From positions 1 through 64,000 of the forward strand of contig NZ_LZSV01000021.1 in the NCBI RefSeq assembly GCF_001665605.1: DNA of 64,000 nt. Direction: 5' to 3'. The notes under the pieces were generated by a model, which saw only the letters and a list, made by a program, of their open reading frames with translations, did no database searches and was not told where the DNA came from. Numbering within the stretch: position 1 is the first letter of the stretch; every line of letters starts with the position of its first letter. Position numbers and translations under genes: made by a program. This DNA comes from Mycobacterium sp. 852014-50255_SCH5639931. GTDB lineage: Bacteria > Actinomycetota > Actinomycetes > Mycobacteriales > Mycobacteriaceae. Positions 1 through 11,675 of the stretch are shown piece after piece.

Positions 1-18
1 GATGTGTATAAGAGACAG
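1..18 (+). other. Tn5/Nextera mosaic-end adapter remnant
   Basis: Bases 1-18 read GATGTGTATAAGAGACAG, which is 18 of the 19 bases of the hyperactive Tn5 (Nextera) mosaic end. Translated in frame it gives the MCIRDR start, and in another frame MYKRQ, both familiar as artefacts of untrimmed adapter. This is library sequence, not genome. Native sequence starts at about base 19, and anything read across that boundary is unreliable. Confidence 0.96.
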
Positions 19-19
19 G

Positions 20-883
20 CCGGTGGCGCCGCCTCCCCCCGACGCGCCGGCGCCACCGGCTGCGCCGGCACCGCCGCCACCGGCTGCGCCGGCACCGCCG
101 TGGATGCCCCCGGCGGCGCAACCGGCCGCGGCCTCGGCCGACGGGCAGAATCCCACCCCATTCACCGGCACGCCGCCGTTCGGGCCGCCCTCGTTCGTCC
201 CGAAAACCGGCTCGACGGTAGGTGTGGCCCAGCCGATCATCATCAACTTCCCCGGACCGGTTGAGGACGCCGGCGCGGCCATCAACGCCGTACACGTCTC
301 GTCCGTGCCGCCGGTGTCGGGCAAGTTCTACTGGATGACCCCGACCCAGCTGCGCTGGCGCCCGCTGAGCTTCTGGCCCGCGCACACCGCGGTGACCGTC
401 GACGCCGGCGGCACCGTGACCAACTTCCAGACCGGCGACACGCTGATCGCCACGGCCGACGACGCCACCCACCAGCTGACCGTCACGCGCAATGGCACCG
501 TGGAGAAGACTTTCCCGATGTCGATGGGCATGACGTCCGGTAATCACCAGACCCCCAATGGCACCTACTACGTGCAGGACAAGAAGGCGTCGGTGGTGAT
601 GGACTCCTCGACCTACGGGGTTCCGGTCAACTCGACCTACGGCTACAAGGTGACGGTGGAGGACGCGGTCCGCTTCGACAACGTCGGCGACTACGTGCAC
701 AGCGCGCCATGGTCGGTGGACGATCAGGGCAAGCGCGACGTCAGCCACGGCTGCATCAACATCAGCCCCACCAACGCCAAGTGGTTCTTCGACAACTTCG
801 GCCCGGGTGATCCCGTCATCGTGAAGAACTCCAGCGGCGGAAACTACAAGAAGAACGACGGCTCGGCCGACTGGATCAATTAG
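20..883 (+). CDS. L,D-transpeptidase (YkuD domain), 5' end missing
   Basis: This is a peptidoglycan 3-3 cross-linking enzyme of the periplasm. The C-terminal YkuD domain carries the catalytic SHGCIN motif (Cys near bases 751-753), followed by [14 protein letters not shown]. Before it lies an immunoglobulin-like segment with Trp-rich strands (bases about 230-430). The N-terminal part is a Pro/Ala-rich linker typical of secreted mycobacterial Ldt proteins. The signal peptide and true start are lost at the adapter boundary, so the apparent Met at base 2 is an artefact. By gene order it matches Rv0192 (LdtMt4) of M. tuberculosis. The genes I remember as Rv0193c-Rv0195 are absent between it and the next gene. 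A strong hairpin lies 13 bases after the stop. Confidence 0.9.
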   Translation, partial: PVAPPPPDAPAPPAAPAPPPPAAPAPPWMPPAAQPAAASADGQNPTPFTGTPPFGPPSFVPKTGSTVGVAQPIIINFPGPVEDAGAAINAVHVSSVPPVSGKFYWMTPTQLRWRPLSFWPAHTAVTVDAGGTVTNFQTGDTLIATADDATHQLTVTRNGTVEKTFPMSMGMTSGNHQTPNGTYYVQDKKASVVMDSSTYGVPVNSTYGYKVTVEDAVRFDNVGDYVHSAPWSVDDQGKRDVSHGCINISPTNAKWFFDNFGPGDPVIVKNSSGGNYKKNDGSADWIN

Positions 884-896
884 CCTTCAGCCCAGC

Positions 897-944
897 AGAC
901 GCAAAATCGCCCATTCCGACGCGGAATTGGGCGATTTTGCGTCT
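897..944 (+). terminator. 17-bp perfect stem-loop after the L,D-transpeptidase
   Basis: The left arm is 897-913 (AGACGCAAAATCGCCCA) and the right arm 928-944 is its exact reverse complement. The 14-base interval contains a small inner TTCCG/CGGAA stem. It begins 13 bases after the transpeptidase stop. There is no long U tract, which is usual for mycobacterial terminators. It could also be a dispersed palindromic repeat. Confidence 0.65.
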
Positions 945-986
945 GTCGGCGGGTGCATGCTTCTGGGGCTTTCGCCGGCCCGCCGA

Positions 987-1008
987 TTATGTATAGCATC
1001 ATACATAA
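987..1008. promoter_or_regulatory. Probable TetR operator, 8-bp perfect arms
   Basis: TTATGTAT (987-994) and ATACATAA (1001-1008) are perfect inverted arms around AGCATC. The site is AT-rich in GC-rich surroundings and ends 21 bases before the TetR start at 1030. A position overlapping the promoter of the regulator's own operon fits TetR autoregulation; that role is inferred. Confidence 0.7.
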
Positions 1009-1029
1009 GCTAGGCCCGAAGGAGCGGCG

Positions 1030-1607
1030 ATGCGCAGTCCACGCGAGCGGATGGTGATCTCCGCCGCGCTGTTGATCAGGGAGCGGGGGGCGCACGCCAC
1101 CGCGATCTCGGACGTCCTCGAGCACAGCGGCGCGCCGCGCGGATCGGCCTATCACTACTTTCCGGGTGGGCGGACCCAACTGCTTTGCGAGGCGGTGGAT
1201 TACGCCGGTGAGCACGTCGCCGCGATCATCGCCGACGCCGAGAACGGCCCCCAGTTGATGGACACCCTGATCGAGAAGTATCGCCACCAACTGCTCGACA
1301 GCGACTTCCGCGCGGGCTGCCCCGTGGTCGCGGTTTCCGTGGAGGCCGGTGAGGAAGAGCGCATGGCGCCCGTCGTCGATCGGGCGGCATCGGTGTTCGA
1401 CCGCTGGAACGACCTGATCGCGCAGCGCTTCATCGCCGACGGGATACCGCGCGCGCGGGCCGGCGACCTGGCGATGCTGGCCACCACCGCGCTGGAGGGC
1501 GCGATCGTGCTGGCCCGGGTGCGCCGCGACCTCACCCCCCTCGACGTCGTGCACCGCCAGCTACGTGACCTGCTGTCGGCCGAGGCGAACAGAAAGGACG
1601 TCCCGCG

Positions 1608-1611
<4 letters not shown>
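1030..1611 (+). CDS. TetR-family regulator, LmrA/YxaF type
   Basis: A 193-residue repressor with an N-terminal HTH (about residues 8-55) containing GAPRGSAYHYFPGGRTQL, the signature of the LmrA/YxaF branch. The C-terminal ligand domain has AGCPVVAVSVE and ALEGAIVLARV. The ATG at 1030 has AAGGAGCGG upstream. The gene overlaps the next one by ATGA (1608-1611), so they are co-translated, and the molybdopterin oxidoreductase is the obvious target. A 22-bp palindrome lies just upstream. Positionally it corresponds to Rv0196. It shares all the listed motifs with the TetR at 40173-40805. Confidence 0.9.
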
Positions 1612-3837
<2,226 letters not shown>

Positions 3838-3854
<17 letters not shown>

Positions 3855-5823
3855 CCCGGCGCTGCGGCTCGAGGAACAAGGCGTCGTCCTCGGACACCTC
3901 GAAGGCGTCGTAGAACGCGTCCATGTTGCGGATGACGCCGTTGCAACGGAACTCCGGCGGCGAGTGCGGATCGGTTGCCAACCGCCGGATCGCTTCCGCC
4001 TGACGGGATTTGGTGCGCCACACCTGGGCCCAGCCGTAGAACACGCGCTGCACGCCGGTGAGACCGTCGATGACGGGCGCGGGCCGGCCGTTCCGCGACA
4101 GCTGGTAGGCCAGCAGGGCGATCGACAACCCGCCCAGGTCGCCGATGTTCTCGCCGACGGTGAATGCGCCGTTCACGTGGTGGCCGGCGTCGAGCCCCCG
4201 GGGCGTGTACGCCTCGTACTGCTCGATGAGCGCCTTGGTGCGGGCGCCGAATTCGGCGCGGTCGGCGTCGGTCCACCAGTCCACCAGGTTGCCGTCGCCG
4301 TCGTACTTGGCGCCCTGGTCGTCGAAGCCGTGCCCGATCTCGTGCCCGATCACCGAGCCGATCCCGCCGTAGTTGGCGGCGTCGTCGGCCTCGGCGTCGA
4401 AGAACGGCGGCTGCAAAATGGCTGCCGGAAAAACGATTTCGTTCATCCCCGGGTTGTAGTAGGCGTTGACCGTCTGGGGCGTCATGAACCACTCGTCTTT
4501 GTCGACCGGGCCGCCCAACTTGGCCAGTTCGCGGTCGTGGTTGACCGCGTATCCGCGCTGGAAGTTGCCGTAGAGGTCGGTGCGGTCGATCACCACCTTG
4601 GAGTAGTCCCGCCACTTCGCCGGGTAGCCGACCTTGGCGACGAACTTGTCCAGCTTGGCCAGCGCACGCTCCCGGGTTTGCGGCGTCATCCAGTCCAGCT
4701 CGTTGATGGACAGCCGATAGGCCGCCTTCAAGTTCTCCACCAGCGCGTCGATGCGGGCCTTGGCGTCCGGCGGGAAATACCGCTGTACGTAGAGCTTTCC
4801 GACGGCATCGCCCATCAGGCTCTCCACCAGCGAGACCGCCCGCTTCCAGCGTTCCCGGATCTGCTCGGCCCCGGTGAGCAGGCGGCCATAGAAGTCGAAA
4901 TCCGCGGCGACCAGCTCGTCGGTCAGCCAGGACGCGCGGGCGCGGATCAACCGCCAGCGGGCCCAATCCTTCCAGTCCGCCAGGTCGGCGCCGGACCACA
5001 GGTCGGCGAAGGCGGTGAGGTAATCGGGTTGCCGCACAATGGTTTCCGCGAAGTCCTGCGGTGTGGCGCCCAGCGCGTTCACCCAGCCGGCCCAGTCGAA
5101 GCCCTTCGCTTCGGTCTGCAGATCGGCGAAGGTGCGCAGGTTGTAGCTGAGCTCGGCGTCCCGCCGCTTGACCACATCCCAGTGCGCGGCGGCCAGCTTG
5201 CCCTCCAGGGCCACGATGCGGGCCGCGGTCTCGGCGTGCGCGTCCGGGGTCCCGCCGTACACCAGGCCGAACATCCGCGCGATGTGACCGGGATAGGCCG
5301 CCAGCACCTCGGCGTGCCGCTCCTCACGGAAGTAGGACTCGTCGGGCAATCCGATGCCGGACTGGGTGACGTGCACCAGGTACCGGGCCGAGTTCTTGGC
5401 GTCGGTATCGATATACAGCGCGACGCCGCCGCCCACTCCCGTGCGCTGCAACGCACCCACCGCCGCGGCCAACGCGTCCGGGTCCGCGGCGTCGTCGATG
5501 GTGGCCAGCTCGTCGAGCAGTGGTTGCAGGCCGCGGCGCTCGACGGCCTCCTCGTCGAGGAAGCTGGCGTAGAGGTCGCCGATGCGTTGCTGATCGGTGC
5601 CCGGGGGCGCGCCGGTCTCGCTGGCCTCGATGATCAGGTCGCGCACCTGTTCCTCGGCGCGGTCGTAAAGGTGTCGGAACGCGCCGTCGGTCGCCCGGTC
5701 CGCCGGGATCTCGTATTCGGCCAGCCAGCGGCCGTTGACGTGACCGAACAGGTCGTCTTGGGGGCGGGTGTTGGCGTCGACATGGCTCAGGTCGATCCCC
5801 GAGCGAATGGCCTCTACAGTCAC
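3838..5823 (-). CDS. zmp1: Zinc metalloprotease Zmp1 (M13, neprilysin-like)
   Basis: A 661-residue M13 endopeptidase. The C-terminal catalytic domain holds VIGHEIGHGFDDQG, with the HExxH zinc motif near residue 490, and the downstream GENIGDLGG motif supplying the third zinc ligand. The family C-terminus is present, ending RVRIWN. I chose the GTG at 5823 because the protein then begins VTVEAIRSGIDLSH, matching the family start and giving near-identical length to the M. tuberculosis protein (663 residues from memory). Known role there: secreted protease affecting inflammasome activation. It is divergent from omamA (42-base gap). Confidence 0.95.
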
Positions 5824-5864
5824 CCCGCCATCCTTCCATCTTTGTCGGGTGCGACGATCGGGCC

Positions 5865-6521
5865 ATGTCCGACGGCGAGCGCACCGAGCCAGAAACCCAG
5901 GAAACGGAAGAGGCAGATCTCGCCGAACCCGGCGAACCCCTTGACGACGAATTCGAGGTCGCCGACGGCCCGATGTTCTCCCCATACGGCATCGCGTCGG
6001 CCGTCCTAGGCGTGCTGTCGGTGGCCGCGATCGTGTTCGGGTTCTTCCTCTGGTCCGGGCATCGCGACGACACGGCCGAACGCCGCTACCTCACCCGCGT
6101 CATGCAAACCGCCGCCGACTGGACGGGCGTGCTGATCAACATGAACAGCGGCAACGTCGACTCCAGCCTGCAACGGCTGCACGACGGGACGGTCGGCGAA
6201 CTCAACACCGACTTCGACGCCGCCATGCAGCCCTACCGGCAGGTGGTGGAGAAGCTGCAGTCCAAGAGCGCCGGGCGCATCGACGCGGTGGCGGTCGAGA
6301 CCGTGCGCCACGACCTGGACACCCAGCCCGGCGTTTCCCGGCCCGTGGTCACCACCAAGTTGCCGCCCTTCGCAAGCCGTCTGGAGTCGGTCATGCTGGT
6401 CGCGACGTCGGTCAGCGAGAACGCCGGCGCCAAACCGCAGACGGTGCACTGGAACCTGCGGCTCGACGTCGTCAACGTGGACGGCAAGCTGATGATCTCG
6501 GGACTGGAATCCATCCGATGA
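5865..6521 (+). CDS. omamA: Mce-associated membrane protein OmamA
   Basis: A 218-residue protein with an acidic cytoplasmic N-terminus (residues 1-36), one membrane segment (about 41-63) and an extracytoplasmic NTF2-like/Mam-type domain. It matches Rv0199, known as OmamA, an orphaned Mce-associated protein that stabilises Mce lipid-import complexes. The ATG at 5865 gives MSDGERTEPE. It overlaps omamB by ATGA, so the two are translationally coupled. Identification rests on gene order, topology and my memory of the family. Confidence 0.85.
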   Translation: MSDGERTEPETQETEEADLAEPGEPLDDEFEVADGPMFSPYGIASAVLGVLSVAAIVFGFFLWSGHRDDTAERRYLTRVMQTAADWTGVLINMNSGNVDSSLQRLHDGTVGELNTDFDAAMQPYRQVVEKLQSKSAGRIDAVAVETVRHDLDTQPGVSRPVVTTKLPPFASRLESVMLVATSVSENAGAKPQTVHWNLRLDVVNVDGKLMISGLESIR

Positions 6522-7201
6522 GAAATTTGTGGCGCCTGCTCGCGTTCGACATCCTGGCCCCGGTGGCCGCGATCGCGGGGTTGCTGGCGATCGGCCTGAT
6601 TCTGGGCTGGCCGCTGTGGTGGGTTTCGGCGTGCTCGGTGCTGGTGCTGTTGATCGTCGAGGGAGTCGGCGTCAATTTCTGGCTGCTGCGCCGTGATTCG
6701 GTCAGCGTCGGTACCGATGACGACGCGCCGGGCCTGCGATTGGCCGTCGTCTTGCTGTGCACGGCCGCGCTGGTGGCCGCGGTGGTCACCGGATACACGC
6801 ACTGGACGCGCTCGGACCGCGAGTTCAAGGACGACTCCCGCGACGTGGTTCGGGTCGCAACGGGCATGGCGGAGGCGATGGCGTCGTTCACCCCGGGCGC
6901 CCCGGACAGCTCGATCGACCGCGCCACGGCGTTGATCGTCCCCGACCACGCCGCGGCGTTCAAAGAGCAGTACACGAAGACCAGCGCCGAGCTGGCCCAG
7001 CACAACGTCACCGCTCAGGCCGCGACGCTGGCGGCCGGGGTCGAGGCCCTCGGGCCGTCGGCGGCCAGTGTGGCGGTGATCCTGCGGGTCACCCAGAACG
7101 CGCCGGGCCAGCCCGCCAGCCGGTCGGCGCCCGCGCTGCGGGTGGCGCTGACCAAGCACGGCGATGCCTGGCTGGTGTCGGACGTGCTGCCGATCAGGTG
7201 A
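6518..7201 (+). CDS. omamB: Mce-associated-like membrane protein OmamB
   Basis: A 227-residue protein with three predicted membrane segments (about residues 10-30, 34-55 and 75-93), followed by an extracytoplasmic domain of about 130 residues resembling the Mam fold of OmamA. It corresponds to Rv0200 (OmamB). Coupled to omamA by a four-base overlap. It ends one base before the convergent HTH gene, leaving no room for a terminator. Confidence 0.82.
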   Translation: MRNLWRLLAFDILAPVAAIAGLLAIGLILGWPLWWVSACSVLVLLIVEGVGVNFWLLRRDSVSVGTDDDAPGLRLAVVLLCTAALVAAVVTGYTHWTRSDREFKDDSRDVVRVATGMAEAMASFTPGAPDSSIDRATALIVPDHAAAFKEQYTKTSAELAQHNVTAQAATLAAGVEALGPSAASVAVILRVTQNAPGQPASRSAPALRVALTKHGDAWLVSDVLPIR

Positions 7202-7202
7202 T

Positions 7203-7754
7203 TCAGTTGGAGTCGGCCGAGCGCGTCGACTTCACCTTGACGAACCGATCCGACAATCGGCGCATCCGGATCATCAGCGCGGCCGACGGGCTGGTGCTGC
7301 CGTCCAGGTAGGCGATGAGCTCCTCGGCGGTCACCCCGATGCGAGAGGCGAATTCCGCTTCGGCCAGGCCCGATCGGTCGATGAGCAGCCGCACGTGGCG
7401 GGCCACCTCGGCCCGTTCGTTGGCCTCCAGGTGGGTGCGGGCGCGTTCCAGCACCTCCCACAGCGCTTTAGAGATGCCGTAGGGGCGGGTGCCTTCGAGC
7501 ACCTCTTCGACCTGGCGGGCGGTCCGCCCGTACGGATCGCGCTTCAAAGCCGCGGCGATGCGCTTCCAGGTGGCGATGTCGCCGCCCTGCAGCGCGGCAC
7601 GAATGGCGGACGTCGGCCAGAACTCCACCGGCTGGTCGGGGTCTTGAACAGGTCCACTGGGAGATTCGCCGCCGGGGGCGCCCTCGCGCATGTGCGGATC
7701 GGTGGCCGGCCGGTGGGACGGCAGTGTGGAGCGTCGGTCAGGTGCCAACGTCAC
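7203..7754 (-). CDS. Small HTH (XRE-like) protein
   Basis: A 183-residue protein matching Rv0201c by position. The first 45 residues are low-complexity and Pro-rich. A helix-turn-helix-like region sits near residues 118-172 (AEFASRIGVTAEELIAYLDG), resembling XRE/Cro DNA-binding domains. The GTG start at 7754 overlaps the mmpL11 stop as GTGA, so it is translated with mmpL11. A regulatory role is inferred; no target is evident. Confidence 0.75.
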   Translation of the reverse strand: MTLAPDRRSTLPSHRPATDPHMREGAPGGESPSGPVQDPDQPVEFWPTSAIRAALQGGDIATWKRIAAALKRDPYGRTARQVEEVLEGTRPYGISKALWEVLERARTHLEANERAEVARHVRLLIDRSGLAEAEFASRIGVTAEELIAYLDGSTSPSAALMIRMRRLSDRFVKVKSTRSADSN

Positions 7755-10700
7755 CTCGCCTCCTCCAGCATCGCTACGGCCACCGACAGGCAGCGCTGCC
7801 TGATCTCCTCCCAGTCGGGGTGGGCGTCGGCCTCGGACGACCCCTGCTCGTCATTTAAATCACAGGGATCCGGATCAGCGAGTCGACGGACCAACTGGGT
7901 GGCGATCCATTCCCGCCTGGGCGACTGACAACAGTAGTACCTGTCCATGCCGGCCAGCACCACAGCGGCGGTCTCGGGCTCCAACGTTTCAACCATATCG
8001 GCAAAGTCGGCGTAATCGCGGCGACTGTTACGGCACATGATGAGGTAGCCCTTCAGCCGCAGCGTCTCGGCGCCGGTCGGGACCAGCAGCCGGTCGCCGG
8101 TGGGCAGCTGAACGTGGGTGGTTTCCACCGGGCTGCGGCGTTCGTACACCGACCGGTCCGCGGTGTCGGTCTCGCTCTCCAGCGCGTCGATGGCGACCGA
8201 AAGCCGCCCCCGCCACAACGTGACCGGGTGCACGGGCCGGTCGGACCCCACGATCGCCTTGGCGATGCCGTTGCGTGACGTCAGGCCACCGACCAGCTTC
8301 TTGGCCGTGCCGTTGGTGTGACCGTTGCTGCCGGTCCTGCGCTCGGGGGCGCCCACCGCGACGCCCGCCTTCTCGTCGTCGATGTTGACCTGATGGGGAA
8401 TCTGACCGGGATCACGGCCGCGATCCTGGTCCGGTCCCCGCAGCTGCGCGCCCTGCCTCTCCTTGCCGCTGCGCCCGCAGCCGGTGAACGCCAGCGGATC
8501 GGTCACGCAGATGGCGTCGGGCGCCAGGTGCTTGAGCTTGGCCGCCGACTTGAGCACCATCCGCAGGTCGGCGTTGGGCGCAGTCAGCGCCGATATGTCG
8601 TCGGGAATGACCACGACGTCGCCGAGGTCGACCTCCGGCAGCGGCCGGTCGAAGTCGACCGACGGCAGCACGCGCGACAGCCACGGCGGGATCCACCAGT
8701 TCCATTGCGCGAACATCGCCATCAGCGCCGGTACCAGGACCAATCGCACCACCGTCGCGTCGACGGCGATCGCCACCGCGCACGCCACGCCGATCTCGGC
8801 CACCAGCGGCATGCCGGCGAACGCGAAGCCGATGAAGACGGCGATCATGATCAGCGCCGCGCTGGTGATGGTGCGGGCGCTGGTGCTCACGCCGTACGCG
8901 ACGGCGTCGCGGGTGTTGCCGGAATGCAGGAAGCGTTCCCTGATGCGGGTCAGCAGGAAGATCTCGTAGTCCATCGACAACCCGAAGGTCATCGCGAGCA
9001 CCAGCGGGGGGACGGTGCTGTCGATCGAGCTGATCTGGGCGAACCCGAGGTCCTTCAGCCAGCCCCACTGGAACACCATCACCAGGCTGCCGTAGGCGGC
9101 CGCGACCGACAGCAGGGTCATCAGCACGCCCTTGAGCGCCAGGAACACCGAGTGGACCGAGAGCAGCAGCATCACGAACGCGATCAGCGCCACGATGGCC
9201 AGCACCAGCGGCTCGGTCTTGGACACCTGGTCGTCGAAGTCCTTGATCAGCGCGGTCGGGCCGCCGACGTCCACTCGTGCGGTTCCCCTGTCGGGCACCT
9301 TGGGCAGCTGCGCGCGCATCCAGCCGACGGTCTCGCGGGCGCGCATGTCCTCGGGGTCGACCGACAACACCGCGGACAGCAGGGTGCTGCCGTTGTCCTC
9401 GGCGAATTGCGGCGGCGCCACCGTGACAATGTTCGGGGCCTGCGTCATCCGCTGCCGGATCGCGCTGATGGTCTGGCTGTGTTCGGGCGAGGCGGCGCCG
9501 CCGTCCGGGAAGGTGACCAGCACCCGAATCGGGCCGAGCGCGCCGGGGCCGAGGGCCTGGGCCGCCGCGCCCACCCCGGCGCGGATTTCGTGCGACGAGT
9601 CGAACTGGCGCAACAGGCTGTTGCCCAGCACCATCGAGGAGGCCGGCGCGGCCATGACGAGCAGGACCAGCGAGGCGGCCAGCGCCGAGATCCACGGCCG
9701 GCGCATAACCCAGCCGATCCAGCGGTTCCAGAACCGCGATTGGCCACCCTCCGGCCCGCGCGACCAATGCAGGAATGCCGATCGCTTGGCGGCCGAGCGG
9801 CCGAACGTCGCCAGCGCCGCGGGGGTCAGTGTGGTCGAGGTCAGCATCGCGACCGCGACGGCCAGGATCGCCCCGGTGGCCATCGATTTCAGCGCCGGGG
9901 TGTTGATCACGTAGATCCCGGTGAGCGAGGCGACGACGGTCATCCCGGACAGCACCACCGCCAGCCCCGAGGTGGCCATCGCGGCGTCGACGGCCTCCCG
10001 CGGCTCGCGGCCGGACCGCAGCTCCTCGCGGAAGCGCATCAAGATGAACAGCGAATAGTCGACGGCGAGGGCGATCCCGAACATGGAGACCGTCGAGGTC
10101 ACGAACACCGACATGGTCGTGTAGGCCGACAGCAGGTAGACCAGGCCCATGGTGACCACGACGGTGCACACGCCGAGGGCGAGGGGGATCGCCGCGGCCG
10201 CGAGGGAGCCGAACACGGCGAGCAGGACGATCAGGATCACCGGCAGGTTCCAGCGCTCGGCGGCGGCGATGTCGTGCTTGGTGTTCTGCGCGGCGGCGGC
10301 GCTGAGCGCCCCCTGCCCGATCACATACAGCCGCACCCGGCCATCGGCGGTCTGGCCGGGCTGGTCGCCCTTGATGCCGACCTTGGTGCGCAGCTGCTTG
10401 GCGACGTCACTGGTGTTGCGGGAATCCAGGCGCAGCGACAGCACGTACGGCCGATCGGGTTGGGGCGGACGCTGGGTGGGGTTGGGCACCTCCGAGACGC
10501 CGGGGACCTCGGCGGCGGTCCGCCTCAGTTGCGCGACCGCGTCGTTGATGTCGGCGTAGCTGGCATCGGGGCGGGGCGCGGCCACCAGGGCCAGCGAAGA
10601 CGACCCCTGGTCGTGGTAGAGCTCCTCGAGCTGATCGTGGACGAGCAGCGACTGCGAACCGGCCACGTCGAAACCGCCGCCGGTCAGGTTCCCCGACTGC

Positions 10701-10795
10701 GTCAAGGCCAGATAGATTGCCGGAACCAAAGCCAGCAACCAGCCGGTGAAGACCAACCAGCGGTACTTACGCAGGCTGCGGCTGAGGCGCATCAT
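7751..10795 (-). CDS. mmpL11: RND lipid transporter MmpL11
   Basis: A 1014-residue RND-superfamily inner-membrane transporter with the MmpL layout: one N-terminal TM, a periplasmic porter domain, TM2-6, a second porter domain, TM7-12, then a long cytoplasmic tail from about residue 725. The proton-relay Asp-Tyr pairs are visible in ALAVDYSLFILMRF and GLSMDYEIFLLTRI. In mycobacteria MmpL11 exports mycolate wax ester and long-chain triacylglycerol and has been linked to haem uptake, which fits the divergent haem-binding gene at 11124. Start MMRLSRSLRKYRW at 10795; the second ATG is equally possible. Confidence 0.95.
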   Translation of the reverse strand: MMRLSRSLRKYRWLVFTGWLLALVPAIYLALTQSGNLTGGGFDVAGSQSLLVHDQLEELYHDQGSSSLALVAAPRPDASYADINDAVAQLRRTAAEVPGVSEVPNPTQRPPQPDRPYVLSLRLDSRNTSDVAKQLRTKVGIKGDQPGQTADGRVRLYVIGQGALSAAAAQNTKHDIAAAERWNLPVILIVLLAVFGSLAAAAIPLALGVCTVVVTMGLVYLLSAYTTMSVFVTSTVSMFGIALAVDYSLFILMRFREELRSGREPREAVDAAMATSGLAVVLSGMTVVASLTGIYVINTPALKSMATGAILAVAVAMLTSTTLTPAALATFGRSAAKRSAFLHWSRGPEGGQSRFWNRWIGWVMRRPWISALAASLVLLVMAAPASSMVLGNSLLRQFDSSHEIRAGVGAAAQALGPGALGPIRVLVTFPDGGAASPEHSQTISAIRQRMTQAPNIVTVAPPQFAEDNGSTLLSAVLSVDPEDMRARETVGWMRAQLPKVPDRGTARVDVGGPTALIKDFDDQVSKTEPLVLAIVALIAFVMLLLSVHSVFLALKGVLMTLLSVAAAYGSLVMVFQWGWLKDLGFAQISSIDSTVPPLVLAMTFGLSMDYEIFLLTRIRERFLHSGNTRDAVAYGVSTSARTITSAALIMIAVFIGFAFAGMPLVAEIGVACAVAIAVDATVVRLVLVPALMAMFAQWNWWIPPWLSRVLPSVDFDRPLPEVDLGDVVVIPDDISALTAPNADLRMVLKSAAKLKHLAPDAICVTDPLAFTGCGRSGKERQGAQLRGPDQDRGRDPGQIPHQVNIDDEKAGVAVGAPERRTGSNGHTNGTAKKLVGGLTSRNGIAKAIVGSDRPVHPVTLWRGRLSVAIDALESETDTADRSVYERRSPVETTHVQLPTGDRLLVPTGAETLRLKGYLIMCRNSRRDYADFADMVETLEPETAAVVLAGMDRYYCCQSPRREWIATQLVRRLADPDPCDLNDEQGSSEADAHPDWEEIRQRCLSVAVAMLEEAR

Positions 10796-11123
10796 TAGCT
10801 GCTGGATTTCGTCACTCCCCGTGTATCGCGTAACGCGTGTTGGCGAGAATACCGCAGCGACCTGTGGATGATGTGAGCTTTCTAGTTCCTGAGCTGCAAC
10901 GACGGCGTTGTTGCCAAGACGCTGCCGAGCCGTTGTGACCCGGTGACCGGCGGGATTTTCCTCACAGGGCCTCGCTCGGGCTGGCAGGGGCGCCGCCGGC
11001 GATGGCAGGATGTCGGATGGCCCGCGGAGCCCTGGGGAGCTCCGCTATCGAAGAGGCCGTCTACTGCAGCCGTTTGCGAGGCGTCGGTGCTGCGTGCGAC
11101 GTCGCAAACACTAAGGAGTTTCC
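10796..11123. other. Divergent intergenic region mmpL11/haem-binding gene
   Basis: A 328-base gene-free stretch between divergent genes. I see a short CGCGTAACGCG palindrome near 10828-10838 close to the mmpL11 start, a GC-rich centre with no convincing ORF, and a hairpin (11072-11109) before the ribosome binding site TAAGGAG (11112-11118) of the next gene. It should hold promoters for both directions; I cannot place them firmly. Confidence 0.6.
11072..11109 (+). promoter_or_regulatory. Leader hairpin before the haem-binding protein gene
   Basis: GTTTGCGA (11072-11079) pairs perfectly with TCGCAAAC (11102-11109). Inside it, CGTC (11082-11085) pairs with GACG (11098-11101), leaving a 12-base loop. 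The stem ends two bases before the TAAGGAG ribosome binding site of the gene starting at 11124, so it could modulate translation or be a DNA operator. Confidence 0.45.
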
Positions 11124-11675
11124 ATGACGAGAGGCACCGCCACCGGGCGCCGCAGAATCTTCGCCGGGCTGATCGCCGGCACCCTGCCGTGCGCCGCCCT
11201 CGCCGTCCTGGCGGGGCCGCCGGCCACGGGCGCTACCGACCCGTGCTCGGCCAGCGAAGTCGCCCGGACGATCGGTTCGGTCTCCAAGTCGATGGGGGAC
11301 TACCTGGACTCGCATCCCGAGACCAACCAGACGATGACCTCGATGCTGCAGCAGCAGGCGGGCCCGCAGTCGATGACCGGGCTGAAGTCCTACTTCGAGG
11401 CCAACCCCAAGGTGGCCGGCGACATGACGTCGATCGCCCAGCCCCTGACCAACCTGTCGCTGCAGTGCAAGTTGCCGATCTCGCCTACCCAGGCGATGGG
11501 CATGATGCAGCAGGCGCAGGGCGCCGCCGGTGGGCTGCCCGCCCTGCCGGGTAATGCGGCAGGGGCGTCACCGCTGGCCGGCACGCCGGCCGCCCCGCCG
11601 GCGGCCACCGGCCCCGTCGCACCGGCGCCGGCCAACCCGCTGTCGGGCCCGTCGCGCGGCAACACCGCCGGCTAG
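11124..11675 (+). CDS. Secreted haem-binding protein (Rv0203-like) with C-terminal extension
   Basis: A 183-residue exported protein. Residues 1-37 form a signal peptide (basic start, hydrophobic core, cleavage near ATGA). The mature helical domain has two cysteines (C41, C114) suited to a disulfide. The M. tuberculosis protein binds haem through Tyr59, His63 and His89, as I remember it. With a one-residue offset, Tyr60 and His64 are kept here, but position 90 is Tyr (KSYFEANP). Residues about 130-183 are a Pro/Ala-rich tail that I do not recall in the M. tuberculosis protein. SD TAAGGAG at 11112-11118. It is divergent from mmpL11, with which the family is functionally linked. Convergent four-base overlap with the next gene. 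Confidence 0.85.
   Translation: MTRGTATGRRRIFAGLIAGTLPCAALAVLAGPPATGATDPCSASEVARTIGSVSKSMGDYLDSHPETNQTMTSMLQQQAGPQSMTGLKSYFEANPKVAGDMTSIAQPLTNLSLQCKLPISPTQAMGMMQQAQGAAGGLPALPGNAAGASPLAGTPAAPPAATGPVAPAPANPLSGPSRGNTAG

Noticed and set aside
2..19. Met at base 2 as the start of the L,D-transpeptidase
   Set aside because: The first six codons derive from the transposon adapter, not from the genome.
3964..6009. Plus-strand 681-codon ORF opposite zmp1
   Set aside because: Antisense shadow of zmp1 that runs on into the start of omamA; no domain and typical shadow composition.
8318..10798. Plus-strand 826-codon ORF opposite mmpL11
   Set aside because: His/Arg/Gly-rich composition of a high-GC antisense frame; the minus strand encodes a complete MmpL protein with conserved motifs.
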